From Lepidodermella squamata (lineage: Eukaryota; Gastrotricha): a stretch of 64,000 bases of DNA. The stretch is taken from NCBI GenBank assembly GCA_047495785.1, contig JBLDXI010000002.1:2480001-2544000 (forward strand), read 5' to 3'. Within the stretch, counting starts at the first letter, position 1, and each line of letters begins with the position of its first letter. This document shows, piece after piece, positions 1 through 11,644 of the stretch. The notes under the pieces were generated by a model that worked only from the letters and a program-made list of their open reading frames with translations, was not told the DNA's origin and made no database searches. The translations under genes were made by a program, and so were the position numbers.

Positions 1-11
1 CGAAAATAAGG

Positions 12-473
12 TTATACCTGACCAACGATTCCTATCACAATGACAAGTACCAGCAGTGATATTGCTGCAATTAATTGGACCTCATGTTCAGCGTGTTCAT
101 GCGACGGTTTTTTGCCGCTCGAGACAATCGATTGTTCGAGGGTCAAACCGCCATGAGGCGGGCCACCATGCGCGTTGTGGCCGCTGCTGGCGATATCAGC
201 CAGAACTGCGGTGTCCTCGTGACTACCAGCCGCTGCTAACATTGGCAATAACCGCGAGGCCCTAGTTGAAACTGTTGTCGCTGCTGTGAGCATCCAAGCG
301 GCTGACGCTGCTCTCGCCTCGTTGCTAACCACCGCCGGTCGACTCCTGTTTTGCTTCACCTGAGTTTCGGTGTATGAAAATGACGCTGATGCGATGATTC
401 CGCCATCACGCGGCGACCCAATCATTTTCGGCTCTTGTCGAGGTGTGTAGTAACCTCGCATGCTATTGATCAT
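12..473 (-). CDS. N-terminal part of a membrane protein, possibly a GPCR (partial)
   Basis: The open frame starts at 473 and runs to a TAA at 12, giving 153 residues. The first ~130 residues are polar and low complexity (Ser, Ala, Gly, His). The last ~20 are a strong hydrophobic segment rich in Leu, Ile and Val ending GIVGQ. The final codons read CAG followed by GTATAA, a good splice donor, so the real exon probably stops there and the gene continues left of the window. A first membrane helix ending in GIVG-polar is how rhodopsin-family receptors often begin, so a GPCR is possible. If the TAA is used instead, the product would be a tail-anchored protein. No family is recognised from the N-terminal part. 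The end is therefore uncertain. Confidence 0.4.
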   Translation of the reverse strand: MINSMRGYYTPRQEPKMIGSPRDGGIIASASFSYTETQVKQNRSRPAVVSNEARAASAAWMLTAATTVSTRASRLLPMLAAAGSHEDTAVLADIASSGHNAHGGPPHGGLTLEQSIVSSGKKPSHEHAEHEVQLIAAISLLVLVIVIGIVGQV

Positions 474-1614
474 GATAATTGTTTTGCTCTCAAAATTGCG
501 ACTATATTTAAAATTGAAAATTTTTACCGCGTGTTGCGTATGCGGGCCGCAGTAGACGGAGTACTAGTGCCCCAACGGGAGTCGGCGTCACCTGACGGCA
601 ATCGAAACGTTCCATTCTCGTAGAAATTTACCTGACTAATCATTATCGATGTCAATACGTCTCAAGGGCCATTGTGACGCTATATAACATCTATGATTAA
701 TAAATAAAAGGTGCAATTAGTGGGCATGCAAGGTCAGTTTTCAGCGGTAATAGAAGAAAATACTGACCAGAGCGATGACAAAAAAAACCGCACACGACAT
801 TTGAAGGAATGACATTATTATTGTGCGTCGAATAACAATTATTATTTTCCTTCCGCCTTGATCGATTGTGATGTTGTCGAATAATTAATAAGAAAGCAAA
901 ATGTCGCGTCGGCTTCGTTTACTTTTATGTCACCTGCGATGCTTGCCGGCTGTATGGTTTTCCACCACCATTTCCTACACTGATGCGATCAATTGTGACC
1001 GCGCGTGCGCCGGGCGGGCGACAAAAGCCATAAAAAATGGCGCAGAGCATACAAGAAAGTGTGCGTGATCCCATAAATATGCTCATGCGATACATTTTTG
1101 CGCAAATAATTGTTTTTACAGGCGAATAAAGTTATTAGGCGTCACGTTGGTCTCGTGCGTAATTTTGTTATAATATCTTGACTTGCGCGCCAAAAAATTG
1201 GCCTCGGTACAAAGTTATTGCATATTATTTGGAATAATTTGCAGCTTAAATGCTCATCTCATGGGGTCAGAAAAATGTGAGAAAATAGAAGGAACATACG
1301 CCACAAAAAACCGACTGTCTTTAAGTTGCATTCCGATTTATTTCCTGATTTGACGATCGTGAAGCTGTTCAGGTGTCCACAAATTTTCGATATTTTTCCT
1401 TGTCAGTTCTATTAATAATAGCACCGAGAAAGTGCTATCCGTTCTCCTTTTGTTTATTCATCAATTCAGGCTAAACAGTTGAGATTGGATTCGGTAAAAC
1501 CGCCCTCACAAAAGATGCAACAGCTAATAAAACGTAAATATTTACTGCGAAAGATTGAGAACAAACCCTGGTGCATCGGCCTATATCAATCGTGGCTATT
1601 TGTTGGCTGCGAAA
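474..1614. other. Intergenic region
   Basis: About 1.1 kb of AT-rich DNA lies between two divergently transcribed genes. It presumably holds both promoters. I see no RNA gene or coding exon that I can support. Confidence 0.5.
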
Positions 1615-2631
1615 ATGAAATTTCGGCTGATTTTCGTAGGCTTGATATTGAAAATTGTGAAGACCTCTTCATCAGATGTATCTTCGGCGCTTTTTTGTGA
1701 ACCTATCCAACAACTTCAGCCGGCAGTATGCGCCAATGCTATCGACTACAACGTCACTATTCGACCGAATCTATTCGGCCATATCAACCAAGAAGAAAGT
1801 CACAAAGCCGTAAAAAATCATGCGATTTTCTTTATTATTGATAAAAATAGATTTTTTTCGTAGTTACTCGAATATGGGAAGTTGTTCGGAAATGCCGAAA
1901 CCAGTTGTTCGGAACTTTTCGAACTCTTCGTCTGCGCCCTGTATCTACCGCAATGTGTGATTGTCGACGAGCCGGCCGATCAGCCGGCAATTGCTATGAA
2001 CACCTGTTATCACACGTTATGCATGGATGCGCGCGAGCAATGTCAACCATGGCTTTCAATTTACGGCATCTCATGGCCTTTCAATCTCGATTGCGACAAG
2101 TTGCTACCGTCCGACCCAGCCGACTGTTTTTACCCGATTTCAAAGTCCAACAGAGAGACTGAGGCGAAACTGGCTCATATTTTACAAGAACCGACGCCTA
2201 TGGTCACTTCAACCCACGCGAGTACTCACTCGACTCGTTCAGATTTTAACGTCTCCAAGGTAGAATCCGATTGGGTTAGAATAAATGCTGGCGGTAGAAT
2301 CTATCTATCGACGAGGGAAACAATGTGCCGAGGCGAAAGTCAAAATTCGCTAATTTTAAGAAAGCTCTTCGACTGCGAGACGATGGGCTCTCGAGCTGCT
2401 GAAAATCATCGTGACGAAGATGGTGCGTATTTAATCGATCGGGATTCGAATTATTTCAGGGTTATTCTGAACTTTTTGCGCACGGGCAAGGTCACCATCG
2501 ACGAGGGCATGGCAGATGAAGGTGTCTTGGAAGAGGCGAACTTTTTCAACTTGTCTTCTATGGTTAGGCTTGTCAAACGTCGGATTCGGCGCAAGCAGCA
2601 GTTGGCCGAACTAACTAGCAATTGCGACTGA
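1615..2631 (+). CDS. Secreted frizzled-type CRD fused to a KCTD5-like BTB/T1 domain
   Basis: Predicted exons are 1615-1809 and 1864-2631 (54-bp intron, GTAAAA...TTTCGTAG), giving 320 aa. Residues 1-25 form a signal peptide. Residues ~28-153 are a frizzled cysteine-rich domain: all ten cysteines are present, starting CEPIQQL, with the conserved PNLFGH motif, then CALYLPQC and a WPFNLDC end. After an ~45-residue linker, residues ~202-305 match the T1/BTB domain of the KCTD2/5/17 group (WVRINAGG, GAYLIDRDSNYF, ADEGVLEEANFFN). The protein stops soon after the BTB, so the C-terminal KCTD region is missing. Frizzled CRDs bind Wnt ligands outside the cell; KCTD BTBs are cytosolic cullin-3 adaptors. 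There is no stop codon or convincing intron between the two halves and no membrane helix. An alternative is two overlapping transcripts, with the KCTD part starting at an internal ATG near 2201. Confidence 0.75.
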
Positions 2632-3170
2632 AAATTCGAACGATATTCAAAAAAAGTCCTCCTTAATAGAAAATTACTTGATCTCTCACAAACTAATTTC
2701 CTAATAAATATTGCGACCATGATGAACCCAAGCCAAATTTTTTTCTGCCTTTATATGCTGCCTCGGCCGGAGCTAGGATTCGGGTTTATTAGGCTTATTA
2801 ATCCTTAGCTTTTCTGTGGGAAAGGGTGCACGAGCGGGGTCAAGGGGCGATGCGGAGACATGAGGAACGTCGATGTGACTCGTCACTATATTTACCGACC
2901 ACTTGTCGCCGAAAGTAACTCTGCAAACAAAGCAGCTCATGCGCGCGTATCGTTGATGCGAAGTGCCAGCCGCAAAAAATGACAATTTATATTACAGCAT
3001 CACGAGCGATTTTTTTCGCGTTGATTGCGCGCATGAAAAAAACATATTTGCAATTAAGGCGGTGATGAATCAATTAACAACTGAATGTGATTATTCTCGG
3101 CCGTTTTTTTTTTAAGGTGGAGGATTCCTTATATCGCCGACGTCATACTTTTTCTTTTCATCCGTGAAAC
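2632..3170. other. Intergenic region with TTAAGG-type motifs
   Basis: About 540 bp without a supported gene. CCTCCTTAAT at ~2658 and TTAAGGTGGA at ~3112 are two occurrences of an oligonucleotide that recurs across the window. The stretch just before 3171 should contain the promoter of the small secreted-protein gene. Confidence 0.5.
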
Positions 3171-3762
3171 ATGAAAGCGATCCACGTTCTGAGTCTAGTC
3201 GTTTTAGGTGGGTGCTGCCTCCTGATGGGCGCCGCGGAGGCTATTTCGTGCTTCAACGCGACTCACGCTGTCCCGGCTCATATCAGCGATTGGCTGCCCC
3301 GAGACGCCTACGTGATTGACGGCTGCGAATGCTGCTCGGTAATTTTATTAAAGCACCAAATTAGAAATTGAATTCGGGCTAAACAAATACCGAAATTGAT
3401 TGTCTAATTCTAAATTTAGTTTGATTGACAGTTTATTTAATATAATTTGACATTATGTCGATTTTAGTCTTCAAATATTTCATATTTTTCTTCAGCGCGA
3501 GGCGCACGTACACGACGGTGTGGTCATTTTCCGTTGGGGCTGCGCTGCTAAGCAAGCGTCAGGATGCGCCGACTCGGTCGCGTTCGCCCAAGATACGGCT
3601 GCCCATGGCGCCGCTGAGTCCTGCAAATGCTGCAGCCCATTGTGCAACAAACAGCGCCGATGCGTCGACCCAACCGCCTCGCCCCTACTTCAAATCTCGC
3701 CCCTGGCCCATCAGCAGCCACAGTTCCCCGTTGAAGCCGATCAATTTCATCAATTTTATTAA
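3171..3762 (+). CDS. Small secreted cysteine-rich protein, LU/Ly6-like
   Basis: Two predicted exons, 3171-3338 and 3496-3762 (intron GTAATT...TTCAG), give 144 aa. Residues 1-25 are a clear signal peptide (hydrophobic run then GAAEA). The mature part has a spaced cysteine pattern: one near the start, a CECCS block, WGCAAKQ and SGCADS, and a closing CKCCSPLCNK. A terminal CC-x3-CN is the hallmark of Ly6/uPAR three-finger domains, and the size fits one such domain followed by a ~25-residue Gln/Pro-rich tail. The tail has no hydrophobic stretch, so a GPI anchor is not evident. Role unknown; an extracellular ligand or receptor modulator is the usual job of the family. The fold assignment rests on cysteine spacing only. 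Confidence 0.7.
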
Positions 3763-3915
3763 AATAATTAATTTTAATTAATAGCTGTAGTTGAACCTAC
3801 GACACCGATGCTAAGTTAAAACTGCCATTTTTTCCGGTTTTACTGAAAACATAAATTACAATAAAATTGTTAACCGTCGTTTCCAATCACTAATTCAGCT
3901 CTGAGGCAGTTTAGT

Positions 3916-6504
3916 TCAGCGAGGGCCGTAATCATCAGGACGGTGGGAACTTATCGGGCTAGACATGAATTCTTGCGGAATCTGCGAAAAGGTAACAGGG
4001 CTAGTCTGAGGCGATGTCGGGCTACCAACACGGATGCGAGCCATTTGCGTTGTAACCTCAGCCAGAAGAGGCTCCATACTTTCCGCACCGGGGTAAACCA
4101 TTCGGCACAGGTCCATCAGGCGTAGCATTTTCGTCGTATACAAACCGAATATAGCGACTTGGTCTAGAATGGTCTCGACCCGTTTTCGAGCGGCTAGTGG
4201 CGTCGATTGATGCGCCAACATTTCGACGGCCCGCAGGTAATCTTCGGCGATTAATTTTACCTTGGCGGATTCGACAAGGCCAGGTAAATCCGGGTTGAAA
4301 AACAGCAAACCGGCGATGAGGCCGAATTCCGCGACATTGACGCCCGCATTTTTCAAACTTCGCCCGGAATCTCGAGAGCCTGCGTCTGCTCTCTGGAGGC
4401 AAAAATAACATAAAAAATCAAGAAATTGAAAAATCGACTCACAGCAACAAGAATACTTCGAGATCTCGCCAGAGCCATACTCTGGGCATCGAGGTTGAAT
4501 ACGAGCGCTGTATCTGTGACAGGGTCGTAGTCGATGGATAATTGGAGTACTAGGATTGGGAATAGGGCGTTGCTGAAGAGCAGAATTCGATCGTTGACAT
4601 TGGTGAGCCAGTCGAAACCAGGCAAGTTTCGCGTGAATTGGAGCCCATATTTGAAGCACATGACAAAATTTCCCATCACTTCGCGCCAAATTTCCATTGG
4701 ACCCATTGTTTCTGTTGCATGGCATCGTTCCTTTTAAAAAATAACAAAACTAATAAGAAAACCTCAAAAATAAAAAATAGAAAATAAATAGAAATAACAA
4801 AAATATTAAAAACTGTTATAATCAAAATTTAAAAAAATTCAGAAAAATTAAATAAAAGTATAAAATAAATATGTTTACTTCGCTCATTTTAGCGAGAATT
4901 TTGGTAGCCTGAACAACTTTTCCAATGAGCCACTCGGTCCTTGCGCCTTGATCAAGGGACAATTGCCGGCAATAGGGAAGCGGCGATGGGGGGTTAGCCA
5001 GGAACCTTTCGTAAATCCTCAACGGATCCATCTCAGTCGGAAGCCATTTGTATCCATTGCGCTCTAATTGCTGTAGATCGATGACGCCCGACCCAGAGTT
5101 GTACAGCCACAGGAGATTTGCTGTTGGGAGTGAAGCGTTGCTGTCGGATCTCTTCTCCCTGCGAATCGTATCTATCAGCTCGCTGTACTTGTTGAAAATG
5201 GACGGCGCAACCACAGCGACGGCTTTACCTCCCGAAGAAGATTGAGTTGAAGAGCTGTTAGTGCTGTTTGTCTCGAAAGAAGCGTCGTTAGCAACGCGCA
5301 TCGCGCCGGTTGAAAACGACGGTCCGGTAGCTTCGAAAGACGCTGGAAATTCGCTCCTGGTTTGCTCGAAAGACGGCGTTTGAACTATCGAACTAGGAGT
5401 TTGGACGGGCGCTACGATTTGCTGTATTTCTTGCTGTTGTGAAGGCGCGATTGTTTTACCGCTGTAATACTCTTTCACGGCTTCTCGTATGGCTCTTTTC
5501 TGTGCTTGAGATCGGCGACCTGCGACTGATCCGAAGGGAGACATTCCAACGGCCATGCATTTCGCGATCCGACAAGCAGCGCATCGCATTCGGCTTTGCG
5601 AAACACGGCTGATTTGCGAAAGGGATGACCCGTTATCGAAACATTTCCCTCCAGTCAGGCAACACGAGGTCCCGGGGAAGATACCAGCTCGCCCCTGGGT
5701 ACTACCTCGAGCCCAAGCTCCAGAGTTATTGTTGTTAGGACCTCCGAGGCGACGGGCGAAACGACCGTAAAAAGCCTTGCAAGCATCGCACGTAACAGCT
5801 CCGAAATGAACCTGAAATTCGAAGTTAATTAAGGTGGATTTAGAATTGAGAAATTAATAATTTATACCCCGGTGGCTGCCCATCCACAAACAGAGCATGG
5901 CAATTTGGAAACATCTAGGTTGTCCATTTCACTAGAATCCAAGCCGTCGCTGTTTCTTGATTTTGGATCCAAGGGAAATTTCGTCTCGTCCATATTCGCC
6001 TCGTCATCGCTCTCGCTTTTTCGGCTAAATACGGCGTCAACATTTCTCGTTACACTACTGCTAGCGGTTACTCCGAAAACCAGCGGCTTTTCAGCCTCAG
6101 CGAATCCGGCTTGAAGACACCGCCGGTACCGGCATGATTTGCAAATCGAATGCGACCGGGCAGCAGCAGCAGCAGTTGGCGACTCATCCTCAGCAGTTGT
6201 TACCTCAGGCTTCACTGCATTGGAAGGCGACGCCTTGAACTTACACATACATGGCGCTAATTCCAGCCGTTCATTCGATTTCATAGAGTGTCGATAGAAA
6301 AATTTCTGGAAATAAAATCAAGCATAAAATCGAATTATAATTCCGTTTATAAGAAGGTCATACTCGACACGCTTGGCACAGCTTTTGCCGGCTCGTTGAT
6401 GCATTGAGCGTGATAGGAAATTCACAGGCGTAGCAAGTTTGCTGAAACATATCAAGAGTCGCGTAATCTTCGTTTTTAACTGGCAGACAGTCTAAGCTAA
6501 GCAT
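3916..6504 (-). CDS. Nuclear receptor with two DNA-binding domains (2DBD-NR)
   Basis: Five predicted exons: 6504-6364, 6305-5868, 5811-4879, 4730-4443 and 4392-3916; 758 aa. Introns are 50-148 bp. DBD1 (about residues 24-115) has CYAC, the P-box CQACRKFF and a second finger closing CKSCRYRRCLQAGF. DBD2 (about 186-285) starts CSVCGWAATG, continues VHFGAVTCDACKAFYGR, and closes CAACRIAKCMAVGM. The second finger of DBD2 carries a ~30-residue Gly/Asn/Ser-rich insertion. The C-terminal half is a ligand-binding domain: the exon 4 helices, then FGLIAGLLFFNPDLPGL, and an AF-2-like MEPLLAEV near the end. Two-DBD receptors are known from flatworms, molluscs, crustaceans and rotifers; their first P-box is of the CEACKKFF type, close to the one here. 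Likely a nuclear, ligand-regulated transcription factor. The start ATG at 6504 is the first in frame; an upstream exon cannot be excluded. Confidence 0.85.
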
Positions 6505-7893
6505 AATGTTTGAATTTAGGTATCTAATTCACGGATAATACGTTTCCCCCTTATAACTACTACTCACGCATTTGTTGGGAAAAACTCATTTCTGTCACAT
6601 AAGCGCGTCATGCAATCGATTGAAATATGAAGACACTAGCATCAGTGCGAGTCGAAATATAGGGCGGTTGTAGGTGATTATTGCACCATCATCGATCGGT
6701 CGTGCGCACACTATGTCTACGGGAGTGTGCGTTTATATGAGGTACTGCAAATTATTGAGCTGTCATTCAGCTTCCAGCAATATAACGCTAATAATAGCGA
6801 AGGTAACATCAAGCCATTATGTTGATTGCTTCTCTCGAATTAAAAGTGTCACTGACAATTTTATCAGCGATAAGGATTTCAAAGCTGAGTTCCTTAAGCA
6901 ACAAAAAAACTGCTTGAAAACGTTTAAAAAGTACGGAAATTCAACGATTCGATGTGCGAGTAAATATGTTTATAAGGGATGAGCCGTTTCTCAAATTAAA
7001 GAGAATCAGCATGGTTCTACCTTAATTTGTAAGCGTGGGAATCATTGCGTAGGAACACCTGATATAAAGTTGGCTTCTGATTATATTTCGTAAGAATATA
7101 ATCGGCGATTTAAGCCTTTGATCGTTTCCGAATTTAGTTTGAGCACTCGAGCAAAAGCGACATTCATCACAGGATTAGCAGCGCGTTGTCACCTTTTCTG
7201 TTCTTGACCCTAGGACGGACGGATCCGCGTACGTTAATCGGGCATATGATGAGCTTTTATTGTCTGTGTTTTGCGGACATGCGTGGTACATTAATATCAA
7301 ATTTCTCTCTTCGTCTCCGAAAAATGCACGTGTTTCCCGTTTGTTTAGTTGAGAGCCTGAAAATATTTCACACCATTACACATATTAAGGGAGTCTTTTT
7401 TGATAATCGAATGATCCGCTGTCTCACATTTGTTCGTGATTGACCAATATTTTCTCTCGAATTATGACATTTACAAAAATAGGAAAGGTCTCGTGATCAC
7501 AAGGGAGACGCACCTGCCAATCACCGCTGTACCTTATATCTGTTGACAATAAAAATGAAACCGCGGAGCAAGGATTGTTGTGTAAAAATATTTAAACAGG
7601 GCCGATGAAATGTTAACAGCAATAATAATCAGTGCCTTCGAGGCGGCGCGTTGCTTTGTGCCCGGGCGCGTGTTTATACACGGCGGCCCTTTGGGTGCGA
7701 CGCGGTGGCTAATTTGCAAAATTATTAAAAACTAAACGCGTAAAACGGTGTCAACATATCTGCAGGCGTAAACTAAAACACATCACTTATTTATTAATTA
7801 GATACCGACGCGCACTAATTTTTGCGCTCACGCCTCAACCTCATCAACAAAATATCAGGAAAAATCTGAATCTTGTTGAAAGTAATAAAAACC
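6505..7893. other. Intergenic region
   Basis: About 1.4 kb between divergent genes. An open frame at 6674-6982 (+) ends in a Lys/Phe-rich stretch with a few cysteines, but it has no signal peptide, splice context or recognisable domain, so I do not call it. No RNA gene seen. Confidence 0.45.
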
Positions 7894-10800
7894 ATGAAGG
7901 TAGCGTTCTTTTTATTGGTAACTTTGAATATTCTCATCGCGATATCATCGGTAAAATCAGGTATTGAGAAATTGAATTTCGAACAAAAAACAACCGATGC
8001 TTTTTCTTCAGCCTGTGTTGTCCCGAACAAAACTCTGCCGTTATCAGCGTATACATTCCGCCCTTCTACCCTTCAAGTAAAGCCTAAAATTTCACCCAAT
8101 ATACAAAAAGTTGAATTTTTACAGATTTTCACCGGATTGCGGTTGACTTGCAGCGGATTTCTGACAGGTTGGCGGGTGATTTTGACCACGCCAAAGCAAA
8201 TCAGCAAGATAAGCGGCGTTTACCTGGCCGTGTTTCGCCAATTAACCGCGTCGAAATTTCAGCTAATGGGCATCACCGAGGTGAATCACGCTACGCCGAG
8301 CAATAACAACAGCAGTAGGAAAGACGATAGCCGCGTTAGTTGGGAGGTGATACCCGCTCGGCCGCAATTTCCAGTCCAACGAGGCGATGTTCTAGGGATT
8401 TTCTATAAACGATGGTTCATCAGCGAGCGCGAGGTGTCGATTCCTGTTGCAAGCGAGGAGAATGTCGACCCGTCAACTCTGCCGACTTTTGTCGCGATGA
8501 AAGACTGGTACGACGTATCTGACGCGTTGCAAACAGGTGGAGTCCTATCTATGAGTGACAGTGGTATTGTTAGACGTCTACCAGCTCTTCAAGCCTATGT
8601 TAACGTCGGAAGTAAGAAATTTAAGCTGAAATTCAATGATATTTTTAATAAATTTTTATTACAGTTTGTGGAAATGCAAGGTTCGATTTTACAATAATTT
8701 AAAGGATTTTCGCGACCATTTATTTTAGGGTGGAAGATGCTGAGGAATGTGATGATTCAAACACATCTGACAACGATGGTTGTAGCTCGTAAGTTGGCAC
8801 AATTTCTCATGGAAAATATTTAAATTTTTTTTATATTTTGCCGAAGTCTTTGCCGGGAAGAGCCCAACTCAGGTTCTACTTCAGCAATATCCCCGGATGC
8901 TTGGAACGTCGTCAACGTCTGCGGAAATGGGGTAGCCGAACCTCCGGCTGAAGAGTGCGATGATGGGAATCGCGTAAATGGTATATAAAAAATTACCTAA
9001 ATTCCCTGAAAATTAATTCTTAATCGAACTAAGGCGACGGTTGTTCCTCGCGATGCAAACTTGAAGACCCTGAAGGACCGACATGTGGCAATAACAAGCA
9101 AGAACCTGGCGAGCAATGTGATGACGGTAATAATCGTGATGGCGACGGTTGTTCGACGGATTGTCGAAAGGAGCAATTAGCTGTCTGTGGAAACCAGGTA
9201 AAATTCCTCTTTCCGCCGTTTTAAATTAAAAAATCTTCATTCTTTTACCCCAGATTTTGGAAATCGGAGAACAGTGCGACGACGGGAATCTAATAAATCG
9301 TAAATTTGCGTAAAACTATTGCGAATTTCGGAAATTTGAATTTTTTCAGAGGATGGCTGCTCGTCGAAATGTTTGCTCGAAGGTCTCGGAGCTTGTGGAG
9401 ACTTGATACTGGATATTTCTGAAGAATGCGATGATGGAAACGTTCTTGGAGGTAAAAATGACCTCCCTTTACCTCACATCGATAATTAATTTCGTTATCC
9501 CTTTAATTTATAGGCGATGGCTGTTCTAGTAATTGCACAAAAGAAATTTGCGGCAACGGTGTTTTGGACGCTAATGAAGAATGCGATTATTTGTTGGCGA
9601 AGGAAACGCTGAATTCCCTAACATGCAGCCTCAGTTGCAAGTTTGAACGGTGTGGTAATGGGATATTGGACCCTTACGAGCAGTGCGACGATGGTAATAA
9701 CGTTGCGGGGGACAACTGCTCGCCAAATTGCACCCTGGAAATCTGCGGAAACGGTGTTCGAGAAGGTTCCGAAGAGGTTGGCTCGGCTATTGATTAAATT
9801 TCCTTAATTTATGACAATGTTTTATTACAGTGCGATGACGGAAATGCTGAGGCGAATGACGGCTGCTCAAATGTGTGTACGGTGGTCGAAGTTGTTCAGC
9901 CCACGTCAGCTAAGCAAAGTTGGATACCCTCGGCAGCTCCGGAATCTATCGCAGCCGTTGCTATAGGTGTCCCAGAATTTATGACATTTGAAGCGGAAAC
10001 TACCTCGACATCGTCTTCGAGCACGACTTCGACATCTACAACAACAGTAACGACTACAACCTCGGAAAGGGTAACGCCTTATATCCCACCCCCAGCTGCC
10101 CCAATGGTTGATTTTTCCAACTTCCCTGAGGGTGAAACTTTCGAGTTGGGAGGGGTAGCGCTGTCAGCCGCTCCTATGGAAACTTCGACTGAACCCGCCC
10201 CGACCTATGTTGCTCCTGTTTACCGAGCTCGGTCATCTTCTCGATTACACAGCCTTGAAGGCCAGTTAAGAATAATTCCGCCTAAACCTTCATCGCGACT
10301 TCGAAATGACGCGTTTAAACTGCCTGATTTCTTCATTAGTCGGAAAACAACGGCGAAACGGCAGCAACAAAATTTTTACTACAAACCGCAGGATCAGCTT
10401 GTTTATCATGAGCAGCTGCTTTTGACTACGACTCCGGCGTTGGAGACCGCAACTGAACTATCGACCACAGCTGTTAACAAAGCTGAAACATCCCTGACGA
10501 CCACTCGTGAAATCAAAGTTGATTTGAACAGCCCAAAAGTTTCGCCGAGTAAGACCAATTTAAATAATTTCAAACTCTCCCTCAGACAAATTTTGAACTG
10601 TTTAAACTGTTTAAACTATTTTTCTATTAATCTACTAATTTTCGAAGGCCACTAAATTTCGGTTCGATCATTGAAAATTCGGTGAATTTGCAGAAAATAC
10701 CAAAGATTAACGAACAGACCCGAAATTCCGTGAATACAAAACCGATACGAAATTCCCTGTTCCCTGAACATTTCGGGGTAATCATTAATTTTCGAAAAAA

Positions 10801-11291
10801 TTTGACCTTAAAAATTTGAAACGTTGGTGTAACGTACCGCTTCGCGTTCAAATCTGGTTTTTCGAAAACAATTTACAATTTACATAAAAATTAGCTTTAT
10901 GTAATGTTAGGTTTTGGCACGGGTTTCGCCATCCCTGTTGTCTGTGTACTTATTATGCCTATGACTAATGCATGCACCACAGATAGTGGAAGCCCCTCGG
11001 GGTCAAACATGATAGTTAGCGGCTAGACTGAAGAAGATCAAATGACAATTAATCTTATCAAAATCAATTTCAGAATGCCTTGAAGCTCCATCGTTAAGTG
11101 GGACTTGTCGCGATCAGCCTGAAATTCGCTGGTTTTACAACGCCATCTCTCACCACTGTGACTGGTTCTACGACAAATCGTGCTACGCCGGCGCGAATTA
11201 CTTCAGCTCAAAAAATGACTGCATGTCTGCGTGTGGTTTGCTTGTCTCCGAAAAAGACTTACTCTTCGACATTCCAAATCCAGTAGCTTAG
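7894..11291 (+). CDS. Secreted protein with eight Cys-rich repeats and a C-terminal Kunitz domain
   Basis: Ten predicted exons: 7894-8611, 8665-8680, 8729-8788, 8847-8980, 9034-9197, 9254-9299, 9350-9451, 9514-9776, 9831-10548 and 11074-11291; 812 aa. A signal peptide (residues 1-25) is followed by a ~210-residue domain rich in beta-type sequence ([18 protein letters not shown]), not recognised. Residues ~240-515 hold eight copies of a repeat of the form CGNGxxExxEQCDDGN...GDGCSxxC, the DUF4215 / Myxococcus Cys-rich repeat. The sixth copy is degenerate (ECDYLL). Next is a ~220-residue Thr/Ser-rich, probably O-glycosylated linker. The last exon encodes a complete six-cysteine Kunitz/BPTI domain ([26 protein letters not shown]). 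Likely an extracellular matrix or surface protein with possible protease-inhibitor activity. Exon 2 is only 16 nt; the last intron is 525 bp. Confidence 0.82.
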
Positions 11292-11644
11292 CAAATTATT
11301 GTCTCCACCTTGAAACCGCTAATGTTTTAATTTTACGTCGTTTTGTCACAATATACGTTGGGTCACGTTATTTGCACGATATATTCAGTTTGCTTTTGTT
11401 TCATTTGACAGAGAAAAAAGCTAATAAAATGTCATCATTATAATTATTTATTTTTCGTCATTAAGGTGGATGTTGATAATTGTCCTTTTCAGCGGAAGTT
11501 GGTTTTTAATTATTATTATAATTCTCAATCAATAAATTTTTAATCGCCAGCGGCAGATTTTCAAAGAGACAACAAAAACAATGCAATAATAATAGTAACA
11601 ATGACAGAGTTTTAGCTTCGTCGCGGTTTGAAGCTGCCGGATTC

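Noticed and set aside
2263-2282. A 20-bp GTAGAA...GTTAG segment that could be read as an intron between the CRD and the BTB
   Set aside because: Too short to be spliced, and removing it would damage the start of the BTB domain.
2201-2631. Treating the KCTD part as a separate gene starting at the internal ATG
   Set aside because: Possible, but the frame is open and continuous with the frizzled domain and no promoter or acceptor is evident; kept as an alternative in the entry.
6674-6982. A 102-residue open frame (+)
   Set aside because: No recognised motif or convincing start context; could be an exon, but I cannot support it.
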